64,000 nucleotides of DNA from Propionibacterium cyclohexanicum (GTDB lineage: Bacteria > Actinomycetota > Actinomycetes > Propionibacteriales > Propionibacteriaceae). The position numbers and the translations under genes were made by a program. Location of the stretch: NCBI RefSeq assembly GCF_900111365.1, contig NZ_FOGZ01000003.1:1-64000 (forward strand). The letters are read 5' to 3'. This document shows, piece by piece, positions 1 to 7,743 of the stretch (within the stretch, counting starts at the first letter, position 1; each line of letters opens with the position of its first letter). The notes below the pieces were generated by a model. That model was not told where the DNA came from. It made no database searches and was given only the letters and a program-made list of their open reading frames with translations.

Positions 1-180
1 CTGCTTGTCCGTGAACACCCGATACCGCGAACCCGTCGACCTCACCCAGCCAGCATCCCGCGCGCCTCACCGAACATATGGGAGACACGCCCTAGCCCCC
101 GGCCTCCGGCCCCCAGCACCCGGCACCCGGCACCCGGCTTCAGAGTCTGATGCCGGCGCAGACGGCACCAGGAATCCGCC
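1..180. other. Left edge, no supported gene
   Basis: About 180 bases before the stop of the first gene. Open frames run through it on both strands but none has a recognisable protein, start signal or codon pattern. Around 110-137 there are short CCCGGCAC-type direct repeats. It could hold the 3' end of a gene beyond the window; I cannot support one. Confidence 0.5.
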
Positions 181-960
181 TCAGCTGAACTGCCAGCTCC
201 GCTTGGACAGCCCGAACCAGAACCCATCGATCACCGTCCGATTGTCCAGCGAGCCCGAGGCGTCGGCCACGCCGAGGGTAATGAACAGCGGCGCCCAGTG
301 ATCCGGCCAGGAGTGTGCCTGGTTGGCAGCCGGGGCCTTCGCCGCATAGTCGAGCAGCGTGTCGACGTCGTGGCGGCGCATCGCCTCGTCTGCCCACTGG
401 TCAAACTCCGAGGACTCTGCCCGGGGCGTCTGCTCGGCGCCTTGCTGCCCGTCGATCCACTTGAGGTTATGGGTCGTGAAGCCCGAACCGAGAATGAGGA
501 CGCCTTCCTGGCGCAGCGGCGCGAGCTTGCGCCCCACGGCGAACAGCGTCCGCGGGTCGACGCCGGGCATCGACATCTGCAGCACGGGCACATCGGCCTG
601 AGGGAACATCTCCTTGAGCGGCACATAGGCGCCATGGTCGAGACCGCGCTGCTCATCGCGATGCACCTGGCCACCGAGCAACTGCTCCACGCGCGCTGCG
701 AGCTCGGGCGCCAACGGCGCGTCATAGCGCACCGTGTAGTAGTGCTGGGGAAAGCCCCAGAAATCGTAGGTGAGCGGAACCCTCTGCTCACTGGCACCGA
801 GCGTGATCGGCTTCTCGTCCCAGTGTGCCGAGATCACCAGGATCGCCTTGGGTCGCGGCAGATCAGTGCCCCACTGGGACAATTCGGAAGTCCACAGACG
901 GTCATCGGCAAGCGGTGGCGCACCATGGCTGAGGAACACTACTGGCTGGAGTTCGGTCAT
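181..960 (-). CDS. LigB-family extradiol ring-cleavage dioxygenase (DODA/YgiD type)
   Basis: Predicted cytosolic non-haem metal dioxygenase of the class III extradiol (LigB) superfamily, close to 4,5-DOPA dioxygenase/YgiD. These enzymes open catechol rings; the real bacterial substrate is often unknown. With the ATG at 960 the protein has 259 residues, normal for the family. Expected metal and catalytic histidines are visible: FLSHGAP (His12), SAHW (His46), LDHGAYVP (His109), GSGFTTHN (His164) and PDHWAPL (His221). Two more in-frame ATGs lie just upstream (969, 972), so the start is uncertain by four codons. It stands alone on the reverse strand, with a short inverted repeat at its promoter that may bind a regulator. 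Confidence 0.85.
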   Translation of the reverse strand: MTELQPVVFLSHGAPPLADDRLWTSELSQWGTDLPRPKAILVISAHWDEKPITLGASEQRVPLTYDFWGFPQHYYTVRYDAPLAPELAARVEQLLGGQVHRDEQRGLDHGAYVPLKEMFPQADVPVLQMSMPGVDPRTLFAVGRKLAPLRQEGVLILGSGFTTHNLKWIDGQQGAEQTPRAESSEFDQWADEAMRRHDVDTLLDYAAKAPAANQAHSWPDHWAPLFITLGVADASGSLDNRTVIDGFWFGLSKRSWQFS

Positions 961-970
961 GACCACCATC

Positions 971-990
971 ATAGTTTATTCTTCAACTAT
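971..990 (-). promoter_or_regulatory. Inverted repeat at the promoter of the LigB gene
   Basis: ATAGTT (971-976) and AACTAT (985-990) form a 6-bp inverted repeat with an 8-bp spacer. On the reverse strand the right arm overlaps a TATAGT hexamer (991-986) that could be the -10 box. The AT-rich patch stands out in this GC-rich DNA. It may be an operator; no adjacent regulator gene identifies the protein. Confidence 0.35.
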
Positions 991-1161
991 AAAACAGTCG
1001 AATCTCGAACCTGTGACTGAACTTGACGCGCCGAACCCCCCAGTGACGCCGCGACGAGGGGCACCGGCCCCGACCGGTCGGCTCGCGGGCACCAGGCACC
1101 GCCGTCGCCGGACTGTCCGCAGCCCTCGGCTGCGTCGCGGCCGACGGGACTGCGTTACCGA

Positions 1162-1195
1162 GCGGGTGGCACGGGCATCTGTCAGCGCCACCCGC
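1162..1195 (-). terminator. Possible terminator hairpin after the HIT gene
   Basis: GCGGGTGGC (1162-1170) pairs with GCCACCCGC (1187-1195), a 9-bp GC stem with a 16-base loop. An alternative small stem GTCAGCG/CGCTGAC (1181-1199) overlaps it. It lies 37 bases past the HIT stop. There is no T-tract, so the call is tentative. The rest of 973-1231 holds nothing else I can support. Confidence 0.3.
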
Positions 1196-1231
1196 TGACG
1201 AATTCATCGCGGATTCCTTCGAGGACCCCCG

Positions 1232-1699
1232 TCAGCCGCTGGCGGCCAGATTCCGGGCGATCTGCTTGCGCAACTCCAGGTGCACGGCGCTGAACGCGAA
1301 ACGTGGGTCTGACCACCTGCTCGCCGGATAGAGCCACACCGGCTTGCGCACCAGCTCCGCGGGCTCCCAGTCATAACGGGGCCAGACGTGGGCGTGGAGG
1401 AAGGGATCGGAATTCCCCAAGATCTCTATATTCACCCTGCGAAAAGCCTCGTCGTGCTCGCGGCAGGCGTGCTCCACCGCATCCGCTAGCCGCTCCACAT
1501 CGTCGACATAGCGCAGCCTCTCGGCGCGCGGCAGATCACTGAGCACGCCCACCCCGGCACGGTCGACGAGCGCGAGGCTGTATCCCGGCAGGAACTGCGT
1601 GTCGCCCATCACCGCGAAGCTCGTGCTCATCCGCGCCATCACCAGCGGATTCTCCCCTCGGATGGCCGACCCGATCCGATCCTCGCGCCAGTTGTCCAC
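1232..1699 (-). CDS. HIT-like family protein
   Basis: 155-residue protein of the histidine-triad superfamily, whose members hydrolyse or transfer nucleotides such as diadenosine polyphosphates or AMP adducts. The active-site stretch is at about residues 101-108, LHAHVWPR. The usual HxHxHxx triad is therefore read as HxHxWxR, with the third histidine replaced by tryptophan; the substrate cannot be assigned. A GTG start at 1699 is favoured because TAGCGT (1711-1706) lies six bases upstream, the leaderless arrangement seen repeatedly here, and no Shine-Dalgarno is present. It has no operon partner. Confidence 0.75.
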   Translation of the reverse strand: MDNWREDRIGSAIRGENPLVMARMSTSFAVMGDTQFLPGYSLALVDRAGVGVLSDLPRAERLRYVDDVERLADAVEHACREHDEAFRRVNIEILGNSDPFLHAHVWPRYDWEPAELVRKPVWLYPASRWSDPRFAFSAVHLELRKQIARNLAASG

Positions 1700-1967
1700 C
1701 CGTCGACGCTAACAAGCGCACTCGACCATCGCGGCACCGGCCTGCGCACGCTCGCCTCCGGTGAGCGGGGCGAATGCTGTCTGACATCGTCGCGCCGCAC
1801 AGCCACTTCACCGAGTGATCACGCACTGTTCCACCCCTCGTCACGCTCCTGAAATCCAGACTTCACATCGTGTCGCGAACGTATCCGGTGGACTGCCGAG
1901 CCCATGGCAGGTCAGCTCGAACACAGCTCAGCTCACTCACAAGCTCGTAGCGGAACCAGGGAGACCG

Positions 1968-2765
1968 ATGAGTCTGGAGAGCGCTCAGCCGACCCTCGTA
2001 CATCTCAGCGACATCCACGCCACCCATCGCAGACTCCTCTACGGAACGGTGGATGGCCTGGCCAGACTGCGAGCGGCCGGCCAACAGCTGCGGGACGCCC
2101 GCGTGTCACCCGAGGCCGTCATCATCACCGGCGACCTCGTCGAACGCGGCGAGGAATTGGCCTACCCCGCTGTCGCACAGGCCGTGCGCGAACTCGCCGA
2201 TACGGTGGACGCCCCGGTGATCACCGCCATCGGGAACCACGACGACCCGGTGGCCGCCCACCAACTGCCCGGCCACGCGGCCGCCCACCACCAGGTGGTG
2301 ATCGTCAACGGCTTGCGCATTGTGGTGCTCGACTCCCATGCCGGCCTTCTCGGACCCGATCAGCTCGCCTGGCTGAGCACCCAGCTGACCCACCGCGCCG
2401 CCCGCGGCACCATTGTGGCTCTGCACCATCCACCACTCGGTTCCCCCCTTCCCGCCTTGGCCAACGCTGGCCTGCGCGACGCAGACAGCCTCCTCGACGT
2501 GCTCTGTGGCTCCGACGTGCGGCTCGTCCTCGCCGGGCACTTCCACCACTCGATGTCGGCGGTGGTGCGCGGCATACCCATCTCGGTCGCTTCATCGCTC
2601 GCCTACCACCAGGTGATGAACGCCGGCCCTGAGGCAGTGAGCGGGCACGACGAATCGCAGTTCTGCCTCATCCGTCTCCTGCCCCACGGCTTCAACTCCA
2701 CTGATGTGCACCTCACGAGCCCTGCCCCGCTGTTCTCCACTCCGCTGCCGGCCCCCACCCACTGA
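1968..2765 (+). CDS. Calcineurin-like metallophosphoesterase (CpdA-like)
   Basis: Predicted soluble dinuclear-metal phosphoesterase of about 265 residues, similar in layout to 3',5'-cyclic-nucleotide phosphodiesterases of the CpdA/Icc family. The motifs occur in order: LSDIH (Asp15, His17), GDLVERG, GNHDD, HHPPLG and AGHFHH, which together supply the metal ligands and the catalytic histidine. The ATG at 1968 is chosen because GGGAG precedes it and the family motif starts about 12 residues in. The frame stays open about 50 codons upstream but that part is not protein-like. The actual substrate (cAMP, other cyclic nucleotides or a phosphodiester) cannot be told from sequence. Confidence 0.82.
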   Translation: MSLESAQPTLVHLSDIHATHRRLLYGTVDGLARLRAAGQQLRDARVSPEAVIITGDLVERGEELAYPAVAQAVRELADTVDAPVITAIGNHDDPVAAHQLPGHAAAHHQVVIVNGLRIVVLDSHAGLLGPDQLAWLSTQLTHRAARGTIVALHHPPLGSPLPALANAGLRDADSLLDVLCGSDVRLVLAGHFHHSMSAVVRGIPISVASSLAYHQVMNAGPEAVSGHDESQFCLIRLLPHGFNSTDVHLTSPAPLFSTPLPAPTH

Positions 2766-2783
2766 GGAAGAACCACGGAAGAC

Positions 2784-2891
2784 ATGTCACGACATGCCGA
2801 TGTTCCGGGAGCCGCTGCCCTCAACGCCGCAGTCCGGCTCAATGACCCCCGGGCTCGCACAGCCCTGGCGAAGGAGCTGGCCATAGCGTGA
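2784..2891 (+). CDS. Small ORF of unknown status before the ABC ATPase
   Basis: A 35-codon frame running from ATG at 2784 (preceded by GGAAG) to TGA at 2889-2891, between the phosphoesterase and the ABC ATPase. The product is alanine- and arginine-rich (ending RTALAKELAIA), with no domain I recognise. It could be a short leader gene, or the remnant of a lost transporter component, since the following ATPase lacks its usual partners. No function is proposed. Confidence 0.25.
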   Translation: MSRHADVPGAAALNAAVRLNDPRARTALAKELAIA

Positions 2892-2934
2892 TTGGCCTGG
2901 TCACCCGGCGTACTTCCTGAGAAAGGTCATCGGC

Positions 2935-4053
2935 ATGTCATCGGTCACCCTGCACCGGGTATCGCTGCGCTATCCCTCTGGCACGATGGGCCTCCAAGAT
3001 GTCGACCTGCACGTCGACGACGGAGAATTCCTCGCCCTTGTTGGCCCCTCGGGTTCGGGCAAGACGACCCTGCTCCGTACGGTGGCTGGTTTCCTGGATC
3101 CCACTCGGGGCACGCTGAGCCTGGGCGAGCGGATGGTCGCCGGAATCGACCCCTGCGCCCCTTACAGGCGTCTCGTGTCCGTGCCGCCCGAGCAGCGCCA
3201 GCTCGGCGTGGTCTTCCAGCAGCATGCGGTCTGGCCGCACTGGAGCGTCGGGCACAATGTCGAGTACCCGCTGCGGGCGGCCCATCTACCGCGCGCCGAA
3301 CGCCGCCGCCGCATCGAGGAGGCACTCGCGCTGGTGGGCCTGGAAGGCTTCGCGCAACGCGACCCCGCGACCCTGTCAGGTGGGCAGCGCCAGCGCGTCG
3401 CGCTGGCCCGCGCGCTGGTCTGCCGGCCGCGCGTCCTACTGCTCGACGAGGCTCTCTCCGCTCTGGACGAGCCGGCGCGCGACCAGCTGCGACGGGAGCT
3501 GTACGCGCTGACCCGTGAGCTCGGCCTGACGGTGATCCATGTCACCCATGACCGATCGGAGGCGCTGACCCTGGCCGACCGGGTCGCCGTCATGGACGCT
3601 GGGCGCATCGAGCAGGTCGGCAGCCCCGAGCAGCTCGCCGCCTCGCCGGCGACGCCGTTCGTGGCCCAGTTCCTGTCCGACGCGACCCTCGTCGAGGGCA
3701 CCCTCGGCCCCGCAGGCTTCGCAGGCGCCCATGGATTGCACCTGCCACGATGGGCACAGCTTCCCCGCTCGGGAACCGGCTTCGTGGCAATCCTGCCCGA
3801 TGCCGTCGAGGTGGACGATGGCCCGCGGACCAATGCCGTGGTGCGCTCCTCTCTGCTCACCGCCCAAGGAAGCGAGGTGGTCCTCGACATGGAAGGACTG
3901 ATCCTTCGGGCTCGCTGTCGCGGATGGCACCCCACCGCTGGCCAGCGGGTGAGCGTGCGGGTCAGCAGCGCGATCTTCTACCCGGGCGACAGGCCGGCGA
4001 CATCCCATCCCGCCCGCCTGGGCCGCATACCCGCCGAGACGGTGCGGCCATGA
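2935..4053 (+). CDS. ABC transporter ATP-binding protein (FbpC/PotA-like)
   Basis: Cytoplasmic nucleotide-binding subunit of an importer of the iron/polyamine/sulfate class, 372 residues. All motifs are intact: Walker A GPSGSGKT near residue 37, Q-loop VVFQQH, signature LSGGQRQR near 147, Walker B LLLDEALSALD, and H-loop HVTHDR. A C-terminal TOBE-type region of about 130 residues follows, as in importers that sense substrate. No substrate-binding protein or permease gene is adjacent, so the cargo is unknown and the ATPase may be orphaned. Its stop overlaps the ATG of the broken phosphatase gene (ATGA). Confidence 0.85.
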   Translation: MSSVTLHRVSLRYPSGTMGLQDVDLHVDDGEFLALVGPSGSGKTTLLRTVAGFLDPTRGTLSLGERMVAGIDPCAPYRRLVSVPPEQRQLGVVFQQHAVWPHWSVGHNVEYPLRAAHLPRAERRRRIEEALALVGLEGFAQRDPATLSGGQRQRVALARALVCRPRVLLLDEALSALDEPARDQLRRELYALTRELGLTVIHVTHDRSEALTLADRVAVMDAGRIEQVGSPEQLAASPATPFVAQFLSDATLVEGTLGPAGFAGAHGLHLPRWAQLPRSGTGFVAILPDAVEVDDGPRTNAVVRSSLLTAQGSEVVLDMEGLILRARCRGWHPTAGQRVSVRVSSAIFYPGDRPATSHPARLGRIPAETVRP

Positions 4054-4256
4054 CCCGTGCCCTCATGCGTCATGGCCAGACGCCGTGGAACAGCGAGCGG
4101 CGTCTCCCCCATGCACACCGACGACCCGCGCGCACCCACGACCCGCTCGATCGACCCGCTCGATCGACCCGCTCGATCGACCCGCTCGATGCGAGCGGCT
4201 GGCGCCAGGTGCCCTCCTCGAGGCAGGCTCAGGTCACGTGCGCGCCACAGCCGTGA
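4050..4256 (+). pseudogene. Histidine-phosphatase (phosphoglycerate-mutase family) remnant
   Basis: Starts in an ATGA overlap with the ABC ATPase stop. The first 15 residues are the canonical start of the family, including LMRHGQTPWNSERRL with the phosphate-binding RHG. The next expected motif, T-D-x-P-L-x-x-x-G, appears only after an expanded 13-bp repeat (PLDASGW). Translation then ends at 68 codons, whereas intact members have about 190-230. The histidine-phosphatase core after residue 50 is absent. Read as a gene broken by repeat expansion and a 3' deletion; a short functional peptide is unlikely. Confidence 0.7.
4140..4191. repeat. 13-bp tandem repeat, four copies
   Basis: Four head-to-tail copies of GACCCGCTCGATC (the last ending in G) fill 4140-4191 inside the histidine-phosphatase remnant. 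The unit length is not a multiple of three, so gaining or losing a copy changes the reading frame. The single ancestral copy would encode part of the family motif DPLDASG. Confidence 0.9.
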
Positions 4257-4269
4257 GCAGATGCTGGGC

Positions 4270-4851
4270 TCACAGCCACAAGAGCCATCCGGTGACCAAG
4301 GCGACCAGGGGCGGGACCGTCGCGCCGTAGATGGCCTGGCGCGGGGTATGCGCGTCGATGAGTACCCTCGCGACGGCCACGACAGGCACCAGCACGAACA
4401 GCGGCAAGAACGACGGACCGCCCTCGATCACCAGTGTTGCCACCACCACTCCCAGCAGCCCGGCGTGCGCAGAGACCTTTGTCCAGAAGGTGCCGAGCAT
4501 GAGGGCGCCCAGTCCTGCCGTCATGGACAGCTGGGCCACGACGAGGCCCTGCGGCGCGCCGATCCCCCAGTAGACCAGCCCGGCTGCCAGTTCCATGCCG
4601 ATGACGACGAACAGCAGGACGACCCGCTGACCCCGATGTGGCACATTGAAGGATTCGATGATCCCGGCCACTCGCAGGACAACGGCGAGCGCACAGGGGG
4701 GCAGCGCACCGAAGACCAGGCTTGCGGCAGCCCATCGCCAGCCGCCCGCGATGAAGCCGATGAGGACCAGCCCGACCGGCACAGTGACCGCCGGATGGAA
4801 GAGCAACGAGGTCAGTTGGGCGAAGCCACGGGCGGCTGCGTTCGATGTCAT
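4270..4851 (-). CDS. PAP2-type membrane phosphatase
   Basis: 193-residue polytopic membrane protein with about five or six hydrophobic segments. The second half resembles the PAP2/phosphatidic-acid-phosphatase core in reduced form: K-V-S-A-H-A-G in the position of the PSGH motif, then R-V-L-I-D-A-H-T-P-R-Q-A-I-Y-G-A resembling SRxxxxxHxxxD. Family members remove phosphate from lipid phosphates or undecaprenyl pyrophosphate. ATG 4851 is chosen because GGGAGG precedes it, and longer in-frame starts would run into the ParA gene upstream. The weak motif match leaves catalytic activity uncertain. Confidence 0.6.
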   Translation of the reverse strand: MTSNAAARGFAQLTSLLFHPAVTVPVGLVLIGFIAGGWRWAAASLVFGALPPCALAVVLRVAGIIESFNVPHRGQRVVLLFVVIGMELAAGLVYWGIGAPQGLVVAQLSMTAGLGALMLGTFWTKVSAHAGLLGVVVATLVIEGGPSFLPLFVLVPVVAVARVLIDAHTPRQAIYGATVPPLVALVTGWLLWL

Positions 4852-4900
4852 GCGCCCTCCCGATGTGGTCAGTGCAGCGACGGGTGCGATGACGTGTCGC

Positions 4901-6205
4901 TCACAGGCCTCGCGCCACAGCCGCCCCGGCGCCCAGCCATGCGCGCTGGGTCTGCGGCGCCAGCGCATCGTAGCGAAGCACGCCGCCGACCATCGCCTGG
5001 TCGAAGGGGATCGTCACGACCTCCCTGGCCAGCGACTCGAAGCCCTCGACGATACGGCGGATGTCGGCACTCGAGGCCTTGCTGTCGGCCTGCGTGACGA
5101 TGGCGACGGCGTTCCTGGCCAGCTCGGCCGCGTGCGCATCGCGGGTCTGGAGCGCCTCGAGCAGCAGCGCACCGGCCTCGGCGTGGTCGTCGCGCGTGCT
5201 CGTGACGACGACGATCTGGTCGGCGTGATCGATCATCCGTCGCCACATCGGATCGGACTCGTCATTGCCGGAATCGATGAACACCATCCGGTAGTACTTG
5301 GTGGCCACGGTGTGGATCGCGTCGACGTCTCCGGGCCCGACGCGCTGCTCCTGCGCCAGGGCCATCGGCTTGCTGCGCAATACATCGAAGCGGTCGCGGA
5401 CCTGGTGGTGCACGAACTGCTCCAGGTCGGCGGCCTGGGCCTGCGGTCCGAGCAGGTCGTCTATCTCGGGCAACAGGTCGAGCAGGGTCGATTCGTGGGG
5501 GCCCTGTTCGGTGCGCCAGCCCAGCGTGCCGCGCGTCTGGTTGTTGTCCCAGGCGAGCACCCCCGAGCCCCCATAGCGGGCAAACACCGCGGACAGCAGC
5601 ACGGTCGTCGGAGTCTTGCCGGCACCGCCCTTGCCATTGACGATGGCCACCGTGCGCGGGCCGTCCCAGTGCTGGCTGACCGCCTGGACGTCCTCGCGCT
5701 CGGACCTCTCCTGTGCACCGGGCGCGAGATGGGTTCCGAAGGTGCGATTGAGGCTGCCCCGCCAACCCTGGGCGGCAGGCTGGTCCACCTCATCCTGGAC
5801 GAGGAAGGAGCGGCGAGCAGGTCTCGGCTCGGCGTCCTCCTCGGTGCTGGGCTCGTCGGAGAGCTGAGCCGCCCTCGAACGGCGGGGCTGCGAGGCGTCC
5901 ATTGCGGGCCCGAGTTCCATGTCACGATCACTTCCGTCGATCCGATAATGCTGCTGACCCTGAGGGCTCACCACCAGCAGATGGTACTGCCTGCCGTCCG
6001 CGCGGGCCGCGGCGCTGACTTGGGCGATGGCCTGCCTGATGGCCTGCGCCGTCGTCTCGGTGCCCTGCACCGAAGTGCGTCCGTTGATGGTCAAGGTGAG
6101 CGTCGAGGACCGGTCGATGAGCGCCAGCTGAACGGCCTCGGTGGACCCGGCCATCTCCCCGGCAGTGCGCCCCGGCCACGCTGTCAGTCGATTCATGTCA
6201 CTCAC
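4901..6205 (-). CDS. ParA/MinD-family ATPase with N-terminal extension
   Basis: 434-residue cytosolic protein. Residues 1 to about 180 form a variable region with an early segment (ALIDRSSTLTLTINGRTS...) and a charged linker. A SIMIBI/ParA ATPase domain follows, with the deviant Walker A GKGGAGKTPT near residue 188, an AWDNNQTRGTLGW element in the switch I region, and a VFIDSGND Walker B/switch II. Such actinobacterial ParA-like proteins serve chromosome or plasmid partition, cell-pole positioning, or type VII secretion. No ParB, parS or secretion gene is adjacent, so the role is unassigned. GTG 6205 is preferred because GGGGGAG lies six bases upstream. It is divergent from murT. Confidence 0.72.
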   Translation of the reverse strand: MSDMNRLTAWPGRTAGEMAGSTEAVQLALIDRSSTLTLTINGRTSVQGTETTAQAIRQAIAQVSAAARADGRQYHLLVVSPQGQQHYRIDGSDRDMELGPAMDASQPRRSRAAQLSDEPSTEEDAEPRPARRSFLVQDEVDQPAAQGWRGSLNRTFGTHLAPGAQERSEREDVQAVSQHWDGPRTVAIVNGKGGAGKTPTTVLLSAVFARYGGSGVLAWDNNQTRGTLGWRTEQGPHESTLLDLLPEIDDLLGPQAQAADLEQFVHHQVRDRFDVLRSKPMALAQEQRVGPGDVDAIHTVATKYYRMVFIDSGNDESDPMWRRMIDHADQIVVVTSTRDDHAEAGALLLEALQTRDAHAAELARNAVAIVTQADSKASSADIRRIVEGFESLAREVVTIPFDQAMVGGVLRYDALAPQTQRAWLGAGAAVARGL

Positions 6206-6295
6206 GGCAAGCTCCCCCACCCATATTCGGCCATCTCCAGGCACACAACCCAAGACTGTCATGCCGACGATGTGGCCGCCCGTCACCGCCACCAC

Positions 6296-6355
6296 TGTCT
6301 TTCGACAGCGTGTCTCTCGACAGCTTGTCTCTCGACAGCGTGTGTCGTGGCAGCG
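6296..6355. repeat. 15-bp tandem repeat with built-in dyads between parA-like gene and murT
   Basis: Four copies of a TGTCTCTCGACAGCG-like unit occupy 6296-6310, 6311-6325, 6326-6340 and (degenerate) 6341-6355. Each good copy contains the dyad TGTC-N4-GACA. The array sits in the divergent promoter region between the ParA-like gene and murT, so it could be an array of operator sites or simply a slippage product. Confidence 0.8.
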
Positions 6356-6432
6356 TGTGCCTCCACTGTGCGTCCCAGCCTGGGTGTCCCAGTCCGGCGA
6401 GCCCGCAGGAGGCAGACCGGCGTGCTGCCACA

Positions 6433-7743
6433 ATGGGGGCCATGGCTTCGATTCCAGCCGCGCAGGTCCAGCGCGGACGCCCCATCGGTCCCGATCTGCC
6501 CCGTCGGGCCTGGCGGGGCGCGGCGATCGGCGCTGGGAACCTGGCGGCATGGGCCTCCAGGGCCAGCGGCCGCGGAAGCGGCGCGTCGATCCGCGGACAG
6601 GTGATCACGACGCTGTATCCTCGGGCATTCGCCGAGCTCATCGCCGGCCGGCGGATAGCCGCTGTCTCCGGGACGAATGGGAAGACGACCACCACACACC
6701 TGCTCACTGCGGCGCTGCGGTCATCGGTGGCTGACCCGCACGACGTCGTGACCAATGCCGACGGGGCGAATCTGCGCGAGGGAATCGCCTCGGCGCTCTC
6801 GCAGCGCATTCACGCCCCCATCGCGGTCCTGGAGACCGACGAGCAGGTGGTGCCCGATCTGGTCCGGTTGGGGCACCCCGAGGTGCTTGTCATGCTGAAC
6901 TTCAGTCGCGATCAACTGGATCGGCACCACGAGATCAAGTCGCTGGGCAAGAAGTGGCGCGACGCCCTGCAGGCGCTCGGGGAACAGGGCCCGGTCGTTG
7001 TCGCGAACCTGCACGACCCGCTGGTGAGCTGGGCCGCCGAGGCGGCGCACACCACCATCTGGGTGGACATGGGCGTCGGGTGGACCCAGGACGCGGCATT
7101 GTGCCCGGAGTGCGGCGCCGTGCTGCGCTACGAGCTCTCGGAGGGCTGGTCGTGCCCTGGGTGCGGTCTGGCCCAGCATGCGCCCGACTACGCGGTCGAC
7201 GCCGAGGGTCTCCGGGGCCCGGAGGGGGCCCACTGGCCCCTGCAGTTGGCAGTGCCCGGCCGTTTCAACCGGGGCAATGCGGCATGCGCGCTGGCTGCCG
7301 CCGTGGTCATGGGCGTGCAGCCCACCACGGCATTGCAGGCCATGGCCGGTGTCACGGCACCAGCGGGGCGTTTCTCGATCGGCCACTTCGGCGAGACGAG
7401 TGCCCGGCTGCTGCTCGCCAAGAATCCCGCGGGCTGGTCCGAGTCGCTCCTGGTGATGCAATCGGACCCCGTGATCCTCGCCATCGACTCGGCAATTGCC
7501 GACGGCACCGACGTGAGCTGGCTGTGGGATGTGGACTACGAGCAGCTCGCTGGGCGCCATGTCGTCTGCACCGGACCGCGCGCCCAGGACCTGGCGGTGA
7601 GGCTGTCGTACGCCGGTGTCGGGCACAGCCTGGTGCCCTCCCTCGGCGAGGCGATGCACGCCCACTACGACGGCACGGTCGATGTCTTGGCCACGTATAC
7701 GGCCTTCCTCACTCTTTGCAAGATGGGCGGAGTCACATGGTGA
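6433..7743 (+). CDS. murT: Lipid II isoglutaminyl synthase, Mur-ligase subunit MurT
   Basis: Mur-ligase-like subunit that activates the alpha-carboxyl of D-glutamate in the lipid II stem peptide, so that GatD can amidate it to D-isoglutamine. The ATP-binding motif SGTNGKTTT lies near residue 80, followed by the central ligase domain with an inserted four-cysteine zinc ribbon (CPECG...CPGCG around 220-245), diagnostic of MurT, and a DUF1727-type C-terminal domain. The start is either 6433 or 6442; neither has a well-spaced Shine-Dalgarno. The last codons overlap gatD by six bases, so the two subunits are coupled. Confidence 0.93.
   Translation: MGAMASIPAAQVQRGRPIGPDLPRRAWRGAAIGAGNLAAWASRASGRGSGASIRGQVITTLYPRAFAELIAGRRIAAVSGTNGKTTTTHLLTAALRSSVADPHDVVTNADGANLREGIASALSQRIHAPIAVLETDEQVVPDLVRLGHPEVLVMLNFSRDQLDRHHEIKSLGKKWRDALQALGEQGPVVVANLHDPLVSWAAEAAHTTIWVDMGVGWTQDAALCPECGAVLRYELSEGWSCPGCGLAQHAPDYAVDAEGLRGPEGAHWPLQLAVPGRFNRGNAACALAAAVVMGVQPTTALQAMAGVTAPAGRFSIGHFGETSARLLLAKNPAGWSESLLVMQSDPVILAIDSAIADGTDVSWLWDVDYEQLAGRHVVCTGPRAQDLAVRLSYAGVGHSLVPSLGEAMHAHYDGTVDVLATYTAFLTLCKMGGVTW

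Noticed and set aside
5-301. 98-codon forward frame at the left edge
   Set aside because: Overlaps the LigB gene end, has no ribosome site or recognisable motif and contains low-complexity CACCCGG repeats.
4646-6604. 652-codon forward frame
   Set aside because: Antisense to the ParA-like gene and PAP2 gene; long antisense frames are expected in GC-rich DNA and the product has no protein-like pattern.
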